Counted from the first letter of the stretch, positions 1 through 7,526 are shown. The stretch: 20,128 nucleotides of DNA from Flavobacteriales bacterium (GCA_027488055.1 JAIYCK010000400.1:1-20128); one strand, 5' to 3'. The notes: generated from the sequence alone by a model not told the origin. Program-made: numbers and translations.

Positions 1-1002
1 CCCGGGAAGCCGCTTTATTTGCTGAGTGAAATGATCCATAATCCTGCGGTCAATGATGATTTGCAGCGGCTTGGAATTCGATTTATCATGAATACCGAGG
101 GTGAACAATTGATCCCATGGGAGACCATCCAAGCAGGCGATGTAGTCATTACGCCAGCTTTTGGAACGACGGTGGAAATTGCAAAAATGCTACAAGACAA
201 AGGGGTGGAGACGGCTACATACAATACAACGTGTCCATTTGTGGAGAAGGTATGGAAGCGCTCTTCTGAAATAGGACAGTCCGGGTATACCATTATCATT
301 CACGGCAAATACAAACACGAAGAGACAAGAGCTACTTTTAGCCATAGTCAGGTCAATGCACCATCTGTGATCGTGCGCGACATGACCGAAGCCAATGCTC
401 TGACTGCATATATACGAGGCGAAAAATCACAGGCTGAATTTGAAGTCGAATTCAAAGGCAAGTTTTCCCAACACTTTGATATCGCAAAAGACCTTGCGCG
501 CATCGGAGTGGTGAACCAAACGACCATGTTGGCAACCGAAACACAGGAAATAGCAGATTTTCTCAAAGGCATCATCACAAGCCATTTTGACGACACCAGC
601 TGCTTCATCGATACCCGCGATACCCTGTGCTATGCTACCAATGACAATCAATCGGCGACGCTTGCAGCCCTGCAGTATGGAGCCGACCTAGCTTTGGTGG
701 TGGGAGGATACAATAGCAGCAATACAAGTCAGATTGTAACCATCTTGGGGCAAGGGATGCCTTCCTATTTTATTTGCGATGAAAGCGAACTCCTCTCCAA
801 AGAACAGATTCGCCATTTCGATTATCCAAGTCATTCCTTGCTTTCAACCAAGGAATGGATGCCGGAAGGTCCATTCAAGTTGGTGCTGACCAGCGGGGCC
901 TCTTGCCCAGATGTAGTCCTTGAGGCTGTCATGCGCAAGGTTTTGCAGTTAAGAGGAATTGAAGAAAGTCAACTGGCAGAAGCGACCTCCCATTTTGGAT
1001 AA
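1..1002 (+). CDS. ispH: 4-hydroxy-3-methylbut-2-enyl diphosphate reductase (IspH/LytB), 5'-truncated by the window edge
   Basis: This is the 4Fe-4S enzyme of the last MEP-pathway step, which reduces HMBPP to IPP and DMAPP in the cytosol. The frame is open from base 1 (PGKPLYLLSEMIHNP...), so the N-terminus, including the first cluster cysteine, lies outside the window; 333 codons are visible. The other two cluster cysteines are in their family contexts: 'NTTCPFVEKVW' (Cys codon 232-234) and 'RDTLCYAT' (Cys codon 628-630). Substrate-site motifs 'HGKYKHEETRATFSH' and 'VNQTTMLATET' are present, as is the C-terminal 'TSGASCPDVVLEAV'. The 'NQTTML' wording and the long inter-motif segments resemble the longer plant/cyanobacterial-type IspH rather than the short E. 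coli type. No U-tract hairpin follows the stop. Identity is secure; the true start cannot be seen. Confidence 0.95.
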   Translation, partial: PGKPLYLLSEMIHNPAVNDDLQRLGIRFIMNTEGEQLIPWETIQAGDVVITPAFGTTVEIAKMLQDKGVETATYNTTCPFVEKVWKRSSEIGQSGYTIIIHGKYKHEETRATFSHSQVNAPSVIVRDMTEANALTAYIRGEKSQAEFEVEFKGKFSQHFDIAKDLARIGVVNQTTMLATETQEIADFLKGIITSHFDDTSCFIDTRDTLCYATNDNQSATLAALQYGADLALVVGGYNSSNTSQIVTILGQGMPSYFICDESELLSKEQIRHFDYPSHSLLSTKEWMPEGPFKLVLTSGASCPDVVLEAVMRKVLQLRGIEESQLAEATSHFG

Positions 1003-1117
1003 GCCGCAAATGCACTTTTCGACTTATTAATCGGGTTGAATTTGTATTTTTCAATAAAATGAACCACCTTCGCGGGGCGTGAATAGCAAGGTAAATTGGC
1101 TTGTTTCTGAGGCATCA

Positions 1118-1135
1118 GTGTTACTCAAGTAACGC
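1118..1135 (+). repeat. Inverted repeat/hairpin upstream of mutL
   Basis: GTGTTAC and GTAACGC flank a TCAA loop. This gives a 7-bp stem with one G-U pair; the DNA core GTTACT-CA-AGTAAC is a perfect dyad. It sits about 40 bases before the mutL start and has no U-tract, so it is not a normal terminator. It could be an operator, an mRNA 5' hairpin, or chance. The rest of 1003-1176 shows no gene; TGAATTTG near 1037 is a 7/8 match to the Bacteroidota -7 box. Confidence 0.3.
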
Positions 1136-1176
1136 ATCCAATACTTCCAGAGCCAATGAGCACGAACGAGATAGAT

Positions 1177-2997
1177 ATGCCCGATATTATTCAACTATTA
1201 CCCGAAGCAGTGGCCAATCAGATTGCGGCCGGTGAGGTAGTCCAGCGCCCAGCTTCTGCTGTAAAAGAGCTGATGGAAAACGCCATTGATGCAGACGCTA
1301 CCATCATTCAGTTGGTTGTGAAAGATGCAGGCAAAACTCTGATACAAGTTTCCGACAATGGAAAGGGCATGAGCGATAGCGATGCGCGCATGAGCTTTGA
1401 GCGCCACGCTACGTCTAAAATCAAAAAAATAGATGACCTGTTTACGGTAATGACCAAAGGCTTCCGCGGAGAGGCATTGTCGAGTATTGCTGCAGTTGCC
1501 CAAGTTGAATTAAGAACCAAACAAAAGGGTGCCACACTGGGTACGGCTATCCATATCGAAGGATCAAAAGTCAAATCGCAGCAACCAGAGGCATGCGCGG
1601 AAGGTACCAGTTTCATGATCAAAAATTTGTTTTTCAATGTACCTGCCCGCAGGTACTTTTTGAAAAGCGATAGCATCGAACTCAAACATATCATCGACGA
1701 GTTTCAGCGTATTGTGCTAACCCATGCAGAGATAGAATTCAGCATGCATCACAATGGTGCAGAGATATACAGTCTTCCCAAAACAACGATTCGACAGCGG
1801 ATCATCCATTTGTTTGGTGCACGCTACAATGAGCGACTTGTGCCAGTGGAAGAATTCACAGATATTGTGCAAGTCACTGGCTTCATTGGTAAGCCCGACT
1901 CCGCCAAAAAAACGAGAGGTGAGCAGTTTTTCTTTGTCAACCATCGTTTTATACGCAATAGTTATTTGCATCATGCTGTGATGACAGCTTTTCAAGAGTT
2001 GATCCCACAAGGCTCGTTTCCATTTTATGTCTTGTTTTTGGAAATCGATCCTGCTCAGATTGACATCAATATACACCCCACAAAAACAGAAATAAAGTTC
2101 CAAGACGAGCGCTCAGTGTATGCCATATTGCATGCGGCGGTGAGGCGAGCCATTGGGAAGTTTAGTTTATCGCCGAGTTTGGATTTTGAGCAGGAAACGG
2201 CCATTTACAATGGTCCTGCACGTGCCAATCAAGAAGTTCGAATACCTCAAGTCAAGGTCAACCCCGAGTACAATCCATTTGAATCAAAACCAACCCGCGA
2301 AAACCCCATCAATGCTTGGTTCAGGGAGCGAGAAAATGCACAATCCTGGAAAGACGTGTTGGAAATCAAAAATCAAGTGCCAGCTTCCACTGATTTGATA
2401 CAAACACAATTGGATTGGAATCAGGATGAGACGGATATCCAGCCATATCAATTGCATCGCAAATACATTTTGTTTCAAAACAATGCCGGACTCGCTGTAG
2501 TGGATCAGCAACGCGCGCATCAACGTGTGTTATTTGAAAAGTACCTGCGTCAAATTCAGCAAGGAAAGGGTTTGTCGCAGCGATTGCTTTTTGAGGAGGT
2601 TGCTGAGTTGCTGCCTGCTGATATGGCTATACTCCAGCAGCATATTCAGGAGCTCACTGTCTTGGGATTTGAATTTGGGCCAGTGAAGGGGGATCAGATA
2701 CAGGTTTTAGGGGTGCCCGCCGATGCAGTTACATCCAATGCCCAGCAGGTGATTGAGTCGTTTGTTGAGCTGCTCAAAAACGAGGCAAGTACCAGCGAAT
2801 ATCCACCCCATGAGCAGGTGGCTTGGGCCATGGCTCGCTCCTTCAGCATCAAGCATGGTCAGATGCTAACGTTGCCCGAAATGAAAGAGCTCATCAAACA
2901 GTTATACCAGTGCGAAATGCCATTCGTACTCAATCAACAGAAAAATACGATTTACAATATTTCGTTGCTCCAATTGGAACAACACTTTCGCCTATGA
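1177..2997 (+). CDS. mutL: DNA mismatch repair protein MutL
   Basis: MutL couples MutS mismatch recognition to strand removal. Numbering is from the ATG at 1177 (606 aa), chosen because family members begin at 'M.DIIQLLP..VANQIAAGEV'; an in-frame ATG at 1156 would add seven unconserved residues. The N-terminal GHKL ATPase is complete: 'ELMENAIDA' (31-39), 'DNGKGM' (60-65), 'RHATSK' (76-81), 'GFRGEAL' (95-101). A variable Pro/Asn-rich linker follows (about 340-420), then the C-terminal dimerisation domain. In that domain the endonuclease signature DQHA(X)2E(X)4E reads DQQRAHQRVLFE (443-454), so the His and the first Glu are both Gln. The Cys/His metal segment near the C-terminus (usually CPHGRP-like) reads 'PFVLNQQKN'. 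The ATPase is therefore intact but the nicking site looks degraded. The stop overlaps the downstream rhomboid start (ATGA). Confidence 0.95.
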   Translation: MPDIIQLLPEAVANQIAAGEVVQRPASAVKELMENAIDADATIIQLVVKDAGKTLIQVSDNGKGMSDSDARMSFERHATSKIKKIDDLFTVMTKGFRGEALSSIAAVAQVELRTKQKGATLGTAIHIEGSKVKSQQPEACAEGTSFMIKNLFFNVPARRYFLKSDSIELKHIIDEFQRIVLTHAEIEFSMHHNGAEIYSLPKTTIRQRIIHLFGARYNERLVPVEEFTDIVQVTGFIGKPDSAKKTRGEQFFFVNHRFIRNSYLHHAVMTAFQELIPQGSFPFYVLFLEIDPAQIDINIHPTKTEIKFQDERSVYAILHAAVRRAIGKFSLSPSLDFEQETAIYNGPARANQEVRIPQVKVNPEYNPFESKPTRENPINAWFRERENAQSWKDVLEIKNQVPASTDLIQTQLDWNQDETDIQPYQLHRKYILFQNNAGLAVVDQQRAHQRVLFEKYLRQIQQGKGLSQRLLFEEVAELLPADMAILQQHIQELTVLGFEFGPVKGDQIQVLGVPADAVTSNAQQVIESFVELLKNEASTSEYPPHEQVAWAMARSFSIKHGQMLTLPEMKELIKQLYQCEMPFVLNQQKNTIYNISLLQLEQHFRL

Positions 2998-3713
2998 ATC
3001 TTTGGAATAGTTTACCCGTTGTAACCAAGAACATCATCATCATTTGTGTGCTCATGTTCTTGGGTTCGAATGTAATCAAAGCGTTGGAGCCTCATCTAGT
3101 GGCGCATTATTTTCGTTCTGAGTATTTCAAGCCGTGGCAAATCGTCACTCACATGTTCATGCATGGGAGTTTATCTCATCTATTCTTTAACATGTTTGGT
3201 TTGTTCATGTTTGGTAAAGCAGTAGAGTATTATTGGGGTGCCAAAAAGTTTTTGAATTACTACTTGGTTTGCGGATTGGGCGCAGTGTGCTTGCACCAAG
3301 CATGGACATGGTATGAGATTCAGCAATTGGCCACACAAGTTTCGCCTAGCAATCTAGCCTTGTTGTACGATCTTGGCAGCAACGCTAATTTCGAGACCAC
3401 CAAGGTGGAATTTGATCATCTCCAGCATATTTTCAATTTGATGTCATCTGGCATGCTCGGGGCATCCGGTTGTCTATTCGGCGTCCTCGTGGCGTTTGGC
3501 ATGATGTTCCCCAATGCGGAAATGTTTATGATGTTCATTCCGATCCCTATCAAGGCAAAATACATGGTAGCGATGTATGGTGTTTTTGAATTACTCGCAG
3601 GATTTAGCAATCGCAGTGGTGATAATGTGGCACATTTCGCCCATTTGGGAGGATTGCTGACCGGACTTATCATATTGCTGGTATGGAAAAAGCAAGGAAA
3701 ATTGTTTAGTTGA
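2994..3713 (+). CDS. Rhomboid-family intramembrane serine protease (first of a tandem pair)
   Basis: This is a 239-aa polytopic inner-membrane protein. Rhomboids cleave substrate transmembrane helices within the bilayer. The start is the ATG at 2994 inside the mutL stop (ATGA), giving 'MNLWNSLPVVTKNIII'; a longer upstream extension would only read mutL sequence in another frame. Signature residues are all present: HxxxN in 'SHLFFNMFG' (His62, Asn66), the nucleophile motif 'GASG' (Ser158) and the catalytic histidine in 'AHFAHLGG' (His217). About six hydrophobic helices can be read. A hydrophilic insert at about 103-150 lies between helix 3 and the GASG helix. It is expected to be an active protease. 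Overlap with mutL suggests translational coupling, but no functional link to mismatch repair is evident. Confidence 0.9.
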   Translation: MNLWNSLPVVTKNIIIICVLMFLGSNVIKALEPHLVAHYFRSEYFKPWQIVTHMFMHGSLSHLFFNMFGLFMFGKAVEYYWGAKKFLNYYLVCGLGAVCLHQAWTWYEIQQLATQVSPSNLALLYDLGSNANFETTKVEFDHLQHIFNLMSSGMLGASGCLFGVLVAFGMMFPNAEMFMMFIPIPIKAKYMVAMYGVFELLAGFSNRSGDNVAHFAHLGGLLTGLIILLVWKKQGKLFS

Positions 3714-3747
3714 TACCACCGCGATTTTCTAAATTCGGACCATCGTG

Positions 3748-4578
3748 ATGCATTCATTTTATCTAACCCATATCAGAGGCCAGAGGGTCAATCAATTCAT
3801 TGCAATCAATGCCTTGGTTTTTGTCGTTATCAATGTATTGCAATGGGGCTTCAAGCTGGATGCGGTGTATTGGCTTTCGGCACCTGCTTCGCCGAGTGAG
3901 CTGTTGCTTAAGCCATGGACCTTGCTCACGCATATGTTCACGCATCAGAATTTTGGGCATCTTTTCTTCAATATGCTGGTGCTGTATTTCATGGGACAGT
4001 TTTTTCTTCAATTGCAAAACGCACAGCGATTCATAGCACTTTATCTAGGTGCAGGCTTAAGTGGATATGCCATGTTCGTGATAGCTTTCGGATTTGGCGG
4101 CCGCGCAAATTTCCATCACGAGGTCATTGGAGCTTCCGCCGCGGCCATGGGGCTGGTGATCGCTACAGCTGTGCTGCGTCCTTTGCAGCCAATTCACTTG
4201 TTTGGTGTGTTCCGTATGGAGTTGCGATGGTTAGCCGGTTTAATGGTCCTAATGGATCTGTTCAGTATCAAAGAAGGAGTCAACAGCGGAGGTCACATCG
4301 GACATTTAGGAGGTGCGATTTTTGGATTGATCTATGGATTTCAATTGACAAAAGGTATTGGCTTTCTCAAATCCTCATGGTTTCAATCGTGGAATTCTAA
4401 GCGGAAACTCAAAGTAACCCATCGACAAGGCCGGCCCAAGTCCGATGAACAATTCAATGCAGAACGCGCGGCACGAAACAAACGAACAGATGCGATATTG
4501 GACAAAATCAGTCGCAATGGCTATGAAGCCTTGACCAAAGAGGAAAAAGATTTTTTGTTTCACCATTCGGATAAATAA
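3748..4578 (+). CDS. Rhomboid-family intramembrane serine protease with a C-terminal cytosolic extension (second of the pair)
   Basis: This 276-aa paralogue of the preceding gene starts 34 bases after it. The ATG at 3748 is preferred over an adjacent in-frame GTG at 3745. Rhomboid marks: 'GHLFFNM' (His71, Asn75), nucleophile in 'IGASAAAMG' (Ser130, GxSA rather than GxSG) and 'GHIGHLGG' (His186). The loop between helices is shorter than in the first copy. After the last helix (about 205) comes a basic, hydrophilic tail; its end ('ILDKISRNGYEALTKEEKDFLF') resembles the small C-terminal domain that follows the rhomboid fold in many Bacteroidota homologues. Ser/His are kept, so activity is likely. 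Substrates cannot be inferred. Confidence 0.9.
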   Translation: MHSFYLTHIRGQRVNQFIAINALVFVVINVLQWGFKLDAVYWLSAPASPSELLLKPWTLLTHMFTHQNFGHLFFNMLVLYFMGQFFLQLQNAQRFIALYLGAGLSGYAMFVIAFGFGGRANFHHEVIGASAAAMGLVIATAVLRPLQPIHLFGVFRMELRWLAGLMVLMDLFSIKEGVNSGGHIGHLGGAIFGLIYGFQLTKGIGFLKSSWFQSWNSKRKLKVTHRQGRPKSDEQFNAERAARNKRTDAILDKISRNGYEALTKEEKDFLFHHSDK

Positions 4579-4581
4579 CCC

Positions 4582-5700
4582 ATGACACAAGAGCAGGCGA
4601 AACCCAAGCGCAAGTCATGGACAAATTGGTTTGTTCTGATTTTGAATGCACTGGCCATTGTGTCATTGCTGCTTGCATATGCTGCTTGCCATGTTTCTCC
4701 AAGTGCGATAGGTTATTTAGCGCTCTTTGGTTTGGCTTACCCCTTCTCGCTGATTGGTAACTTGGTCTTTGTGGTGTATTGGTTTTTTAAAAAACGCAAA
4801 TTTCTCTGGTACAGTCTCTTCGCGGTATTGGTGGGTATCGGTCATCTGAATGACTTTGTACAAATTTCATCCCCCGATCCCAAATCAGATGACGAGCAAT
4901 CGCTCAAAGTCATGACTTGGAATGTCCATTTATTCAACTTATATGACAAGTCCAATCGCTACCGCAAGCGCAATGAGATGTTTGAGATTATTCGAAAAGA
5001 AAATGCAGACATATACTGTTTTCAGGAGTTTTATCACACAGAAAAGGAGAATTATTTTACAACGAAGGATAGCCTCTTGGAAATGCTTCCAACCAAATTT
5101 CATCACGAGCGATATACCCACGCGATCAAGGGCAATCAATACTTTGGCGTAGCTATTTTCTCAAAATATCCAATTCTCAAAAAAGGCTATGTGCCCTTCA
5201 CAAGCGATGTCAATAATTTCTGTATTTATGTGGATGTGCGCGCCCATGGCGATACGGTTCGCATTTACAACGCGCATTTGCAAAGCATACGTTTTCAGCC
5301 CGAAGATTACGCGCTCATGGATGGCAATACGCAGCAAGAAGAAATAGAAACAGGAGGCAGGCGTATTGCCAAGCGATTGATGATAGCTTTCGACAAACGG
5401 GAAGAACAAGTGGAGCGTATCGCGGAAAGCATCAAAGATTGTCCGTATCCGGTCGTACTTTGCGGTGATTTCAATGATCCGCCGGTCTCATATACGTACG
5501 AAACACTCACGGATCTTTTAGACGATTCCTTTGCGGATGCGGGCAATGGAATTGGCAATACCTACATAGGAGTGTTTCCCTCATTTCGCATCGATTACAT
5601 CATGCATGCCGCCAAAATGAGAGCGATCGATTACCGAACGCTACCAACTAAACTCACCGATCACCACCCCGTGGCTGCTACATTGGTGTGGCAACCCTAA
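4582..5700 (+). CDS. Membrane-anchored endonuclease/exonuclease/phosphatase (EEP) family protein
   Basis: The protein is 372 aa and starts three bases after the rhomboid stop, so it is probably in the same transcript. The N-terminus has three hydrophobic helices (about 16-36, 42-68, 74-94), which would leave the catalytic domain (about 108-370) tethered to the membrane. EEP-fold residues are all visible: Asn114 in 'MTWNVHLF', Glu149 in 'YCFQEFY', 'NAHLQSIRF' (230-238), Asp296/Asn298 in 'CGDFNDPP', Asp338 in 'RIDYIMHA', and the Asp360-His361 pair in 'LTDHHPVAATLVW'. The family includes DNases, phosphoinositide phosphatases and sphingomyelinases, and the sequence alone does not give the substrate. 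The side of the membrane facing the catalytic domain is also unclear (three helices would place N- and C-termini on opposite sides). Confident on fold, not on function. Confidence 0.9.
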   Translation: MTQEQAKPKRKSWTNWFVLILNALAIVSLLLAYAACHVSPSAIGYLALFGLAYPFSLIGNLVFVVYWFFKKRKFLWYSLFAVLVGIGHLNDFVQISSPDPKSDDEQSLKVMTWNVHLFNLYDKSNRYRKRNEMFEIIRKENADIYCFQEFYHTEKENYFTTKDSLLEMLPTKFHHERYTHAIKGNQYFGVAIFSKYPILKKGYVPFTSDVNNFCIYVDVRAHGDTVRIYNAHLQSIRFQPEDYALMDGNTQQEEIETGGRRIAKRLMIAFDKREEQVERIAESIKDCPYPVVLCGDFNDPPVSYTYETLTDLLDDSFADAGNGIGNTYIGVFPSFRIDYIMHAAKMRAIDYRTLPTKLTDHHPVAATLVWQP

Positions 5701-5999
5701 TGCCATGCCTGTGATTTTCCTGACGTGTAGATCAAGGATGGATTCTTCCAATGACCAATGACGTCCATTTGCGGGAGTAAAACTGAAAGCGTACACAATT
5801 AAAAGAATGCACTAGTGGGTCAGGCAGCTGCTAGATGTCCCTGAAATAACGATACAAAATACCTTATTTGTGGTAGAGTAACTTACGCAGAGTCTCAATA
5901 GTTTTGTTTTCTATGATGCTCCACGCTTCCATTGCTATCAAATCACCCGCCTCCAACAAAAGGACTTCCTGTGCATTATGTCCACTAGATAGTTTGGGT
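5701..5999. other. Intergenic stretch without a convincing gene
   Basis: No frame here has recognisable protein similarity. It contains a short tandem CAATGAC CAATGAC (about 5750-5763) and a -7-like element at 5899. From 5913 a frame is open in phase with the miniprotein at 6000. I see no terminator hairpin for the EEP gene. Confidence 0.5.
5899..5906 (+). promoter_or_regulatory. Candidate Bacteroidota -7 promoter element
   Basis: TAGTTTTG matches TAnnTTTG exactly, but no good TTTG -33 box lies 19-23 bases upstream. If used, transcription would begin near 5913 and cover the Cys-rich small ORF. Single-element match, so weak. Confidence 0.2.
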
Positions 6000-6077
6000 A
6001 TGGATAAAAAGAAGAATTGCTGCAAAGAGTACAAGCATGGAAAGCGCTGCAAAAAGTGCCCCGCCAAAAAGAAATAG
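6000..6077 (+). CDS. Candidate Cys/Lys-rich miniprotein (25 aa), function unknown
   Basis: A short ORF encodes MDKKKNCCKEYKHGKRCKK followed by CPAKKK: four cysteines arranged CC-x8-C-x2-C and eleven lysines among 25 residues. That pattern (paired Cys, basic spacer, CxxCP, basic end) is unlikely to be random and looks like a tiny metal-binding or nucleic-acid-binding protein. I have an uncertain recollection of similar 'CCxKY..GKxCKxCP' miniproteins in Bacteroidota and other bacteria. The same frame is open upstream to an ATG at 5913, giving a 54-residue version that would include another 'CALCP' (CxxCP). No clear ribosome binding site, as is usual in this phylum. The gene converges on the folE-SDR operon, and its stop lies in the stem of that operon's putative terminator. 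Existence is plausible, not proven. Confidence 0.5.
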   Translation: MDKKKNCCKEYKHGKRCKKCPAKKK

Positions 6078-6095
6078 CGTTCTAATTAAGCTATT
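6066..6095 (-). terminator. Probable intrinsic terminator of the folE-SDR operon
   Basis: Read on the minus strand, AATAGC and GCTATT form a 6-bp stem with an 11-nt loop, followed by TCTTTTT. It begins 28 bases past the SDR stop. A second, mutually exclusive hairpin (ATTGTA/TACAAT, 6093-6107) overlaps it. The stem is AT-rich, so efficiency may be modest. Confidence 0.45.
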
Positions 6096-6122
6096 GTAAT
6101 CTACAATTCCTCAAGAGCGCGA

Positions 6123-6821
6123 TTAAATCATACGCACATGGCTCATTCCACCATCAGCTCCAATCACTTGTCCAGTGATCCAGCTGCTTTGAGGCCCTAA
6201 AAGAAAACAAGCCAGTGAGGCTAAATCTTCAGGTTGACCAACACGTCCCATTGGATGCCTTTTGTTACCGGCTTCTATTTTGTCAGGACTTGCCAATAGT
6301 TTTTCAGCAAGTGGTGTTTGAGTGAGCGACGGTGCAATGGTGTTGACACGCACATGTGGCGCCCATTCTGCAGCAAGGCTTCTTCCCAATCCTTCAATTG
6401 CGCCTTTGGCCATCGCAATACTCGCGTGAAAGGACATTCCTTGTTGAACTGCAACGGTAGAAAATAGCACTACTGAAGAAGAAGCATGTGCCGTAAGCGG
6501 CTTGTGCAAGGCTTGCAAAAACAAAGCAGCACCCAAGGCATTAATCTGCCAATCCTCCATGTATTCGGCTACTGTAAAACGATGAAATGGTTTAAGACGA
6601 ATGGTGCCAGGGCAATACACTGCTCCATCGATACGGTCAAGGGTTAAAGCGGGCAAGACACCTTCACGTGCATCCCAAGCAACGAATTCGGCTGCTTGCA
6701 ATGTGGGGTCGTTGGATGATTCTCGGGCAAGAATGGTCACCTGATGACCTTCGGATAATAATTGACGAGTAATGGCAGCACCAATTCCTTTGGTGCCTCC
6801 GGCGATGACATAGGATCCCAT
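6123..6821 (-). CDS. Short-chain dehydrogenase/reductase family protein lacking the catalytic tyrosine
   Basis: The protein has 232 aa and a classical SDR Rossmann fold. The N-terminal nucleotide site is 'VIAGGTKGIGAAI' (about 5-17). The usual NNAG is replaced by 'VYCPGT' (about 68-73). The active-site serine is kept in 'VVLFSTVA', but the YxxxK motif reads 'FHASIAMAKGAIEGLGRSL': the Lys remains and the Tyr position holds Ile. C-terminal features are normal ('VRVNTIAPSLTQTPL', 'GRVGQPEDLASLACFLLG', 'ITGQVIGADGGMS'). Either the enzyme uses another acid or it binds NAD(P) without classical catalysis. The start codon shares one base with the folE stop (TAATG), so the two are translationally coupled. 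A pterin-related role follows only from this context. Confidence 0.85.
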   Translation of the reverse strand: MGSYVIAGGTKGIGAAITRQLLSEGHQVTILARESSNDPTLQAAEFVAWDAREGVLPALTLDRIDGAVYCPGTIRLKPFHRFTVAEYMEDWQINALGAALFLQALHKPLTAHASSSVVLFSTVAVQQGMSFHASIAMAKGAIEGLGRSLAAEWAPHVRVNTIAPSLTQTPLAEKLLASPDKIEAGNKRHPMGRVGQPEDLASLACFLLGPQSSWITGQVIGADGGMSHVRMI

Positions 6822-7495
6822 TAGGCGTTTTGAATGCTTTGTAAAAACTGATTTTTATATTCTGGCTCAAGAAATTTTCCAGCGAAATGGGAGGTCACAG
6901 TGGAAGACGCAGTGTCTTTCACACCTCTGCTTGAAACACACAAGTGAACAGCGTCGATATAAACTGCGATATCGTCGGTCTGCAAAGCGGCTTTTAATTC
7001 CTCTGCAATTTGCATGGTCAAGCGTTCCTGCACAGTGGGGCGAGCAGCATAATACCGCACGATGCGATTGAGTTTTGATAATCCAATTACTTTGCCATTG
7101 GAAATGTAAGCCACATGTGCTTTGCCAATGATGGGTACAAAATGATGCTCGCAATTGGAGTAAAAGCTGATGCCTTTTTCAACCAACATGCCGTCATACC
7201 CATAAGTGTTGTCAAATAACTTCACCTCAGGCTTGCGGTCGGGATGCAATCCTGAAAAAATTTCCTTTACATACATTTTGGCCACTCGATAAGGTGTACC
7301 AGCCAAGCTATCGTCGGTCAGATCCAATCCAAGGATCTCCATGATAGAGGCGAACTTATCTGCAATTTCATCTATTTTTTGTTCATCCGATTTGTCGAAT
7401 GCATCAGAACGAAGCGGAGTGGCAACTGATGTCATTACATGTTCATCGCCCATTTCATCCATTTGAACGCGAAGGGCAGGTGCTTGAGTAGTCAT
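6821..7495 (-). CDS. folE: GTP cyclohydrolase I (FolE)
   Basis: FolE converts GTP to 7,8-dihydroneopterin triphosphate, the first step of tetrahydrofolate and pterin synthesis. At 224 aa it is the usual length for the type I enzyme. The zinc ligands are in place: Cys115 and His118 in 'SNCEHHFVPI' and Cys186 in 'VHLCVSSRGVKD'. Other family marks are 'LAGTPYRVAKMYVKEIF' (64-80), 'GLSKLNRIVRYYAARPTVQE' and the C-terminal 'TVTSHFAGKF'. The first ~35 residues are an acidic, unconserved extension typical of many FolE proteins. It is the first gene of a two-gene minus-strand operon with the Tyr-less SDR, preceded by a candidate promoter (7527-7556). Identity is firm. Confidence 0.97.
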   Translation of the reverse strand: MTTQAPALRVQMDEMGDEHVMTSVATPLRSDAFDKSDEQKIDEIADKFASIMEILGLDLTDDSLAGTPYRVAKMYVKEIFSGLHPDRKPEVKLFDNTYGYDGMLVEKGISFYSNCEHHFVPIIGKAHVAYISNGKVIGLSKLNRIVRYYAARPTVQERLTMQIAEELKAALQTDDIAVYIDAVHLCVSSRGVKDTASSTVTSHFAGKFLEPEYKNQFLQSIQNA

Positions 7496-7526
7496 TAATA
7501 AGAATCGCGTTAGTGCGTAAATGATA

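Noticed and set aside
2823..2993. Extended start of the first rhomboid within mutL
   Set aside because: It is mutL coding sequence read in another frame; the ATGA overlap start at 2994 gives the normal family N-terminus.
3915..4400. 161-codon plus-strand ORF within the second rhomboid
   Set aside because: Alternate-frame shadow, rich in Arg/Ser/Trp with no motifs; the rhomboid frame has all catalytic residues.
5864..6067. Minus-strand 67-codon ORF antisense to the Cys-rich miniprotein
   Set aside because: No recognisable motif, it overlaps the folE-SDR terminator, and the plus-strand cysteine pattern explains the region better.
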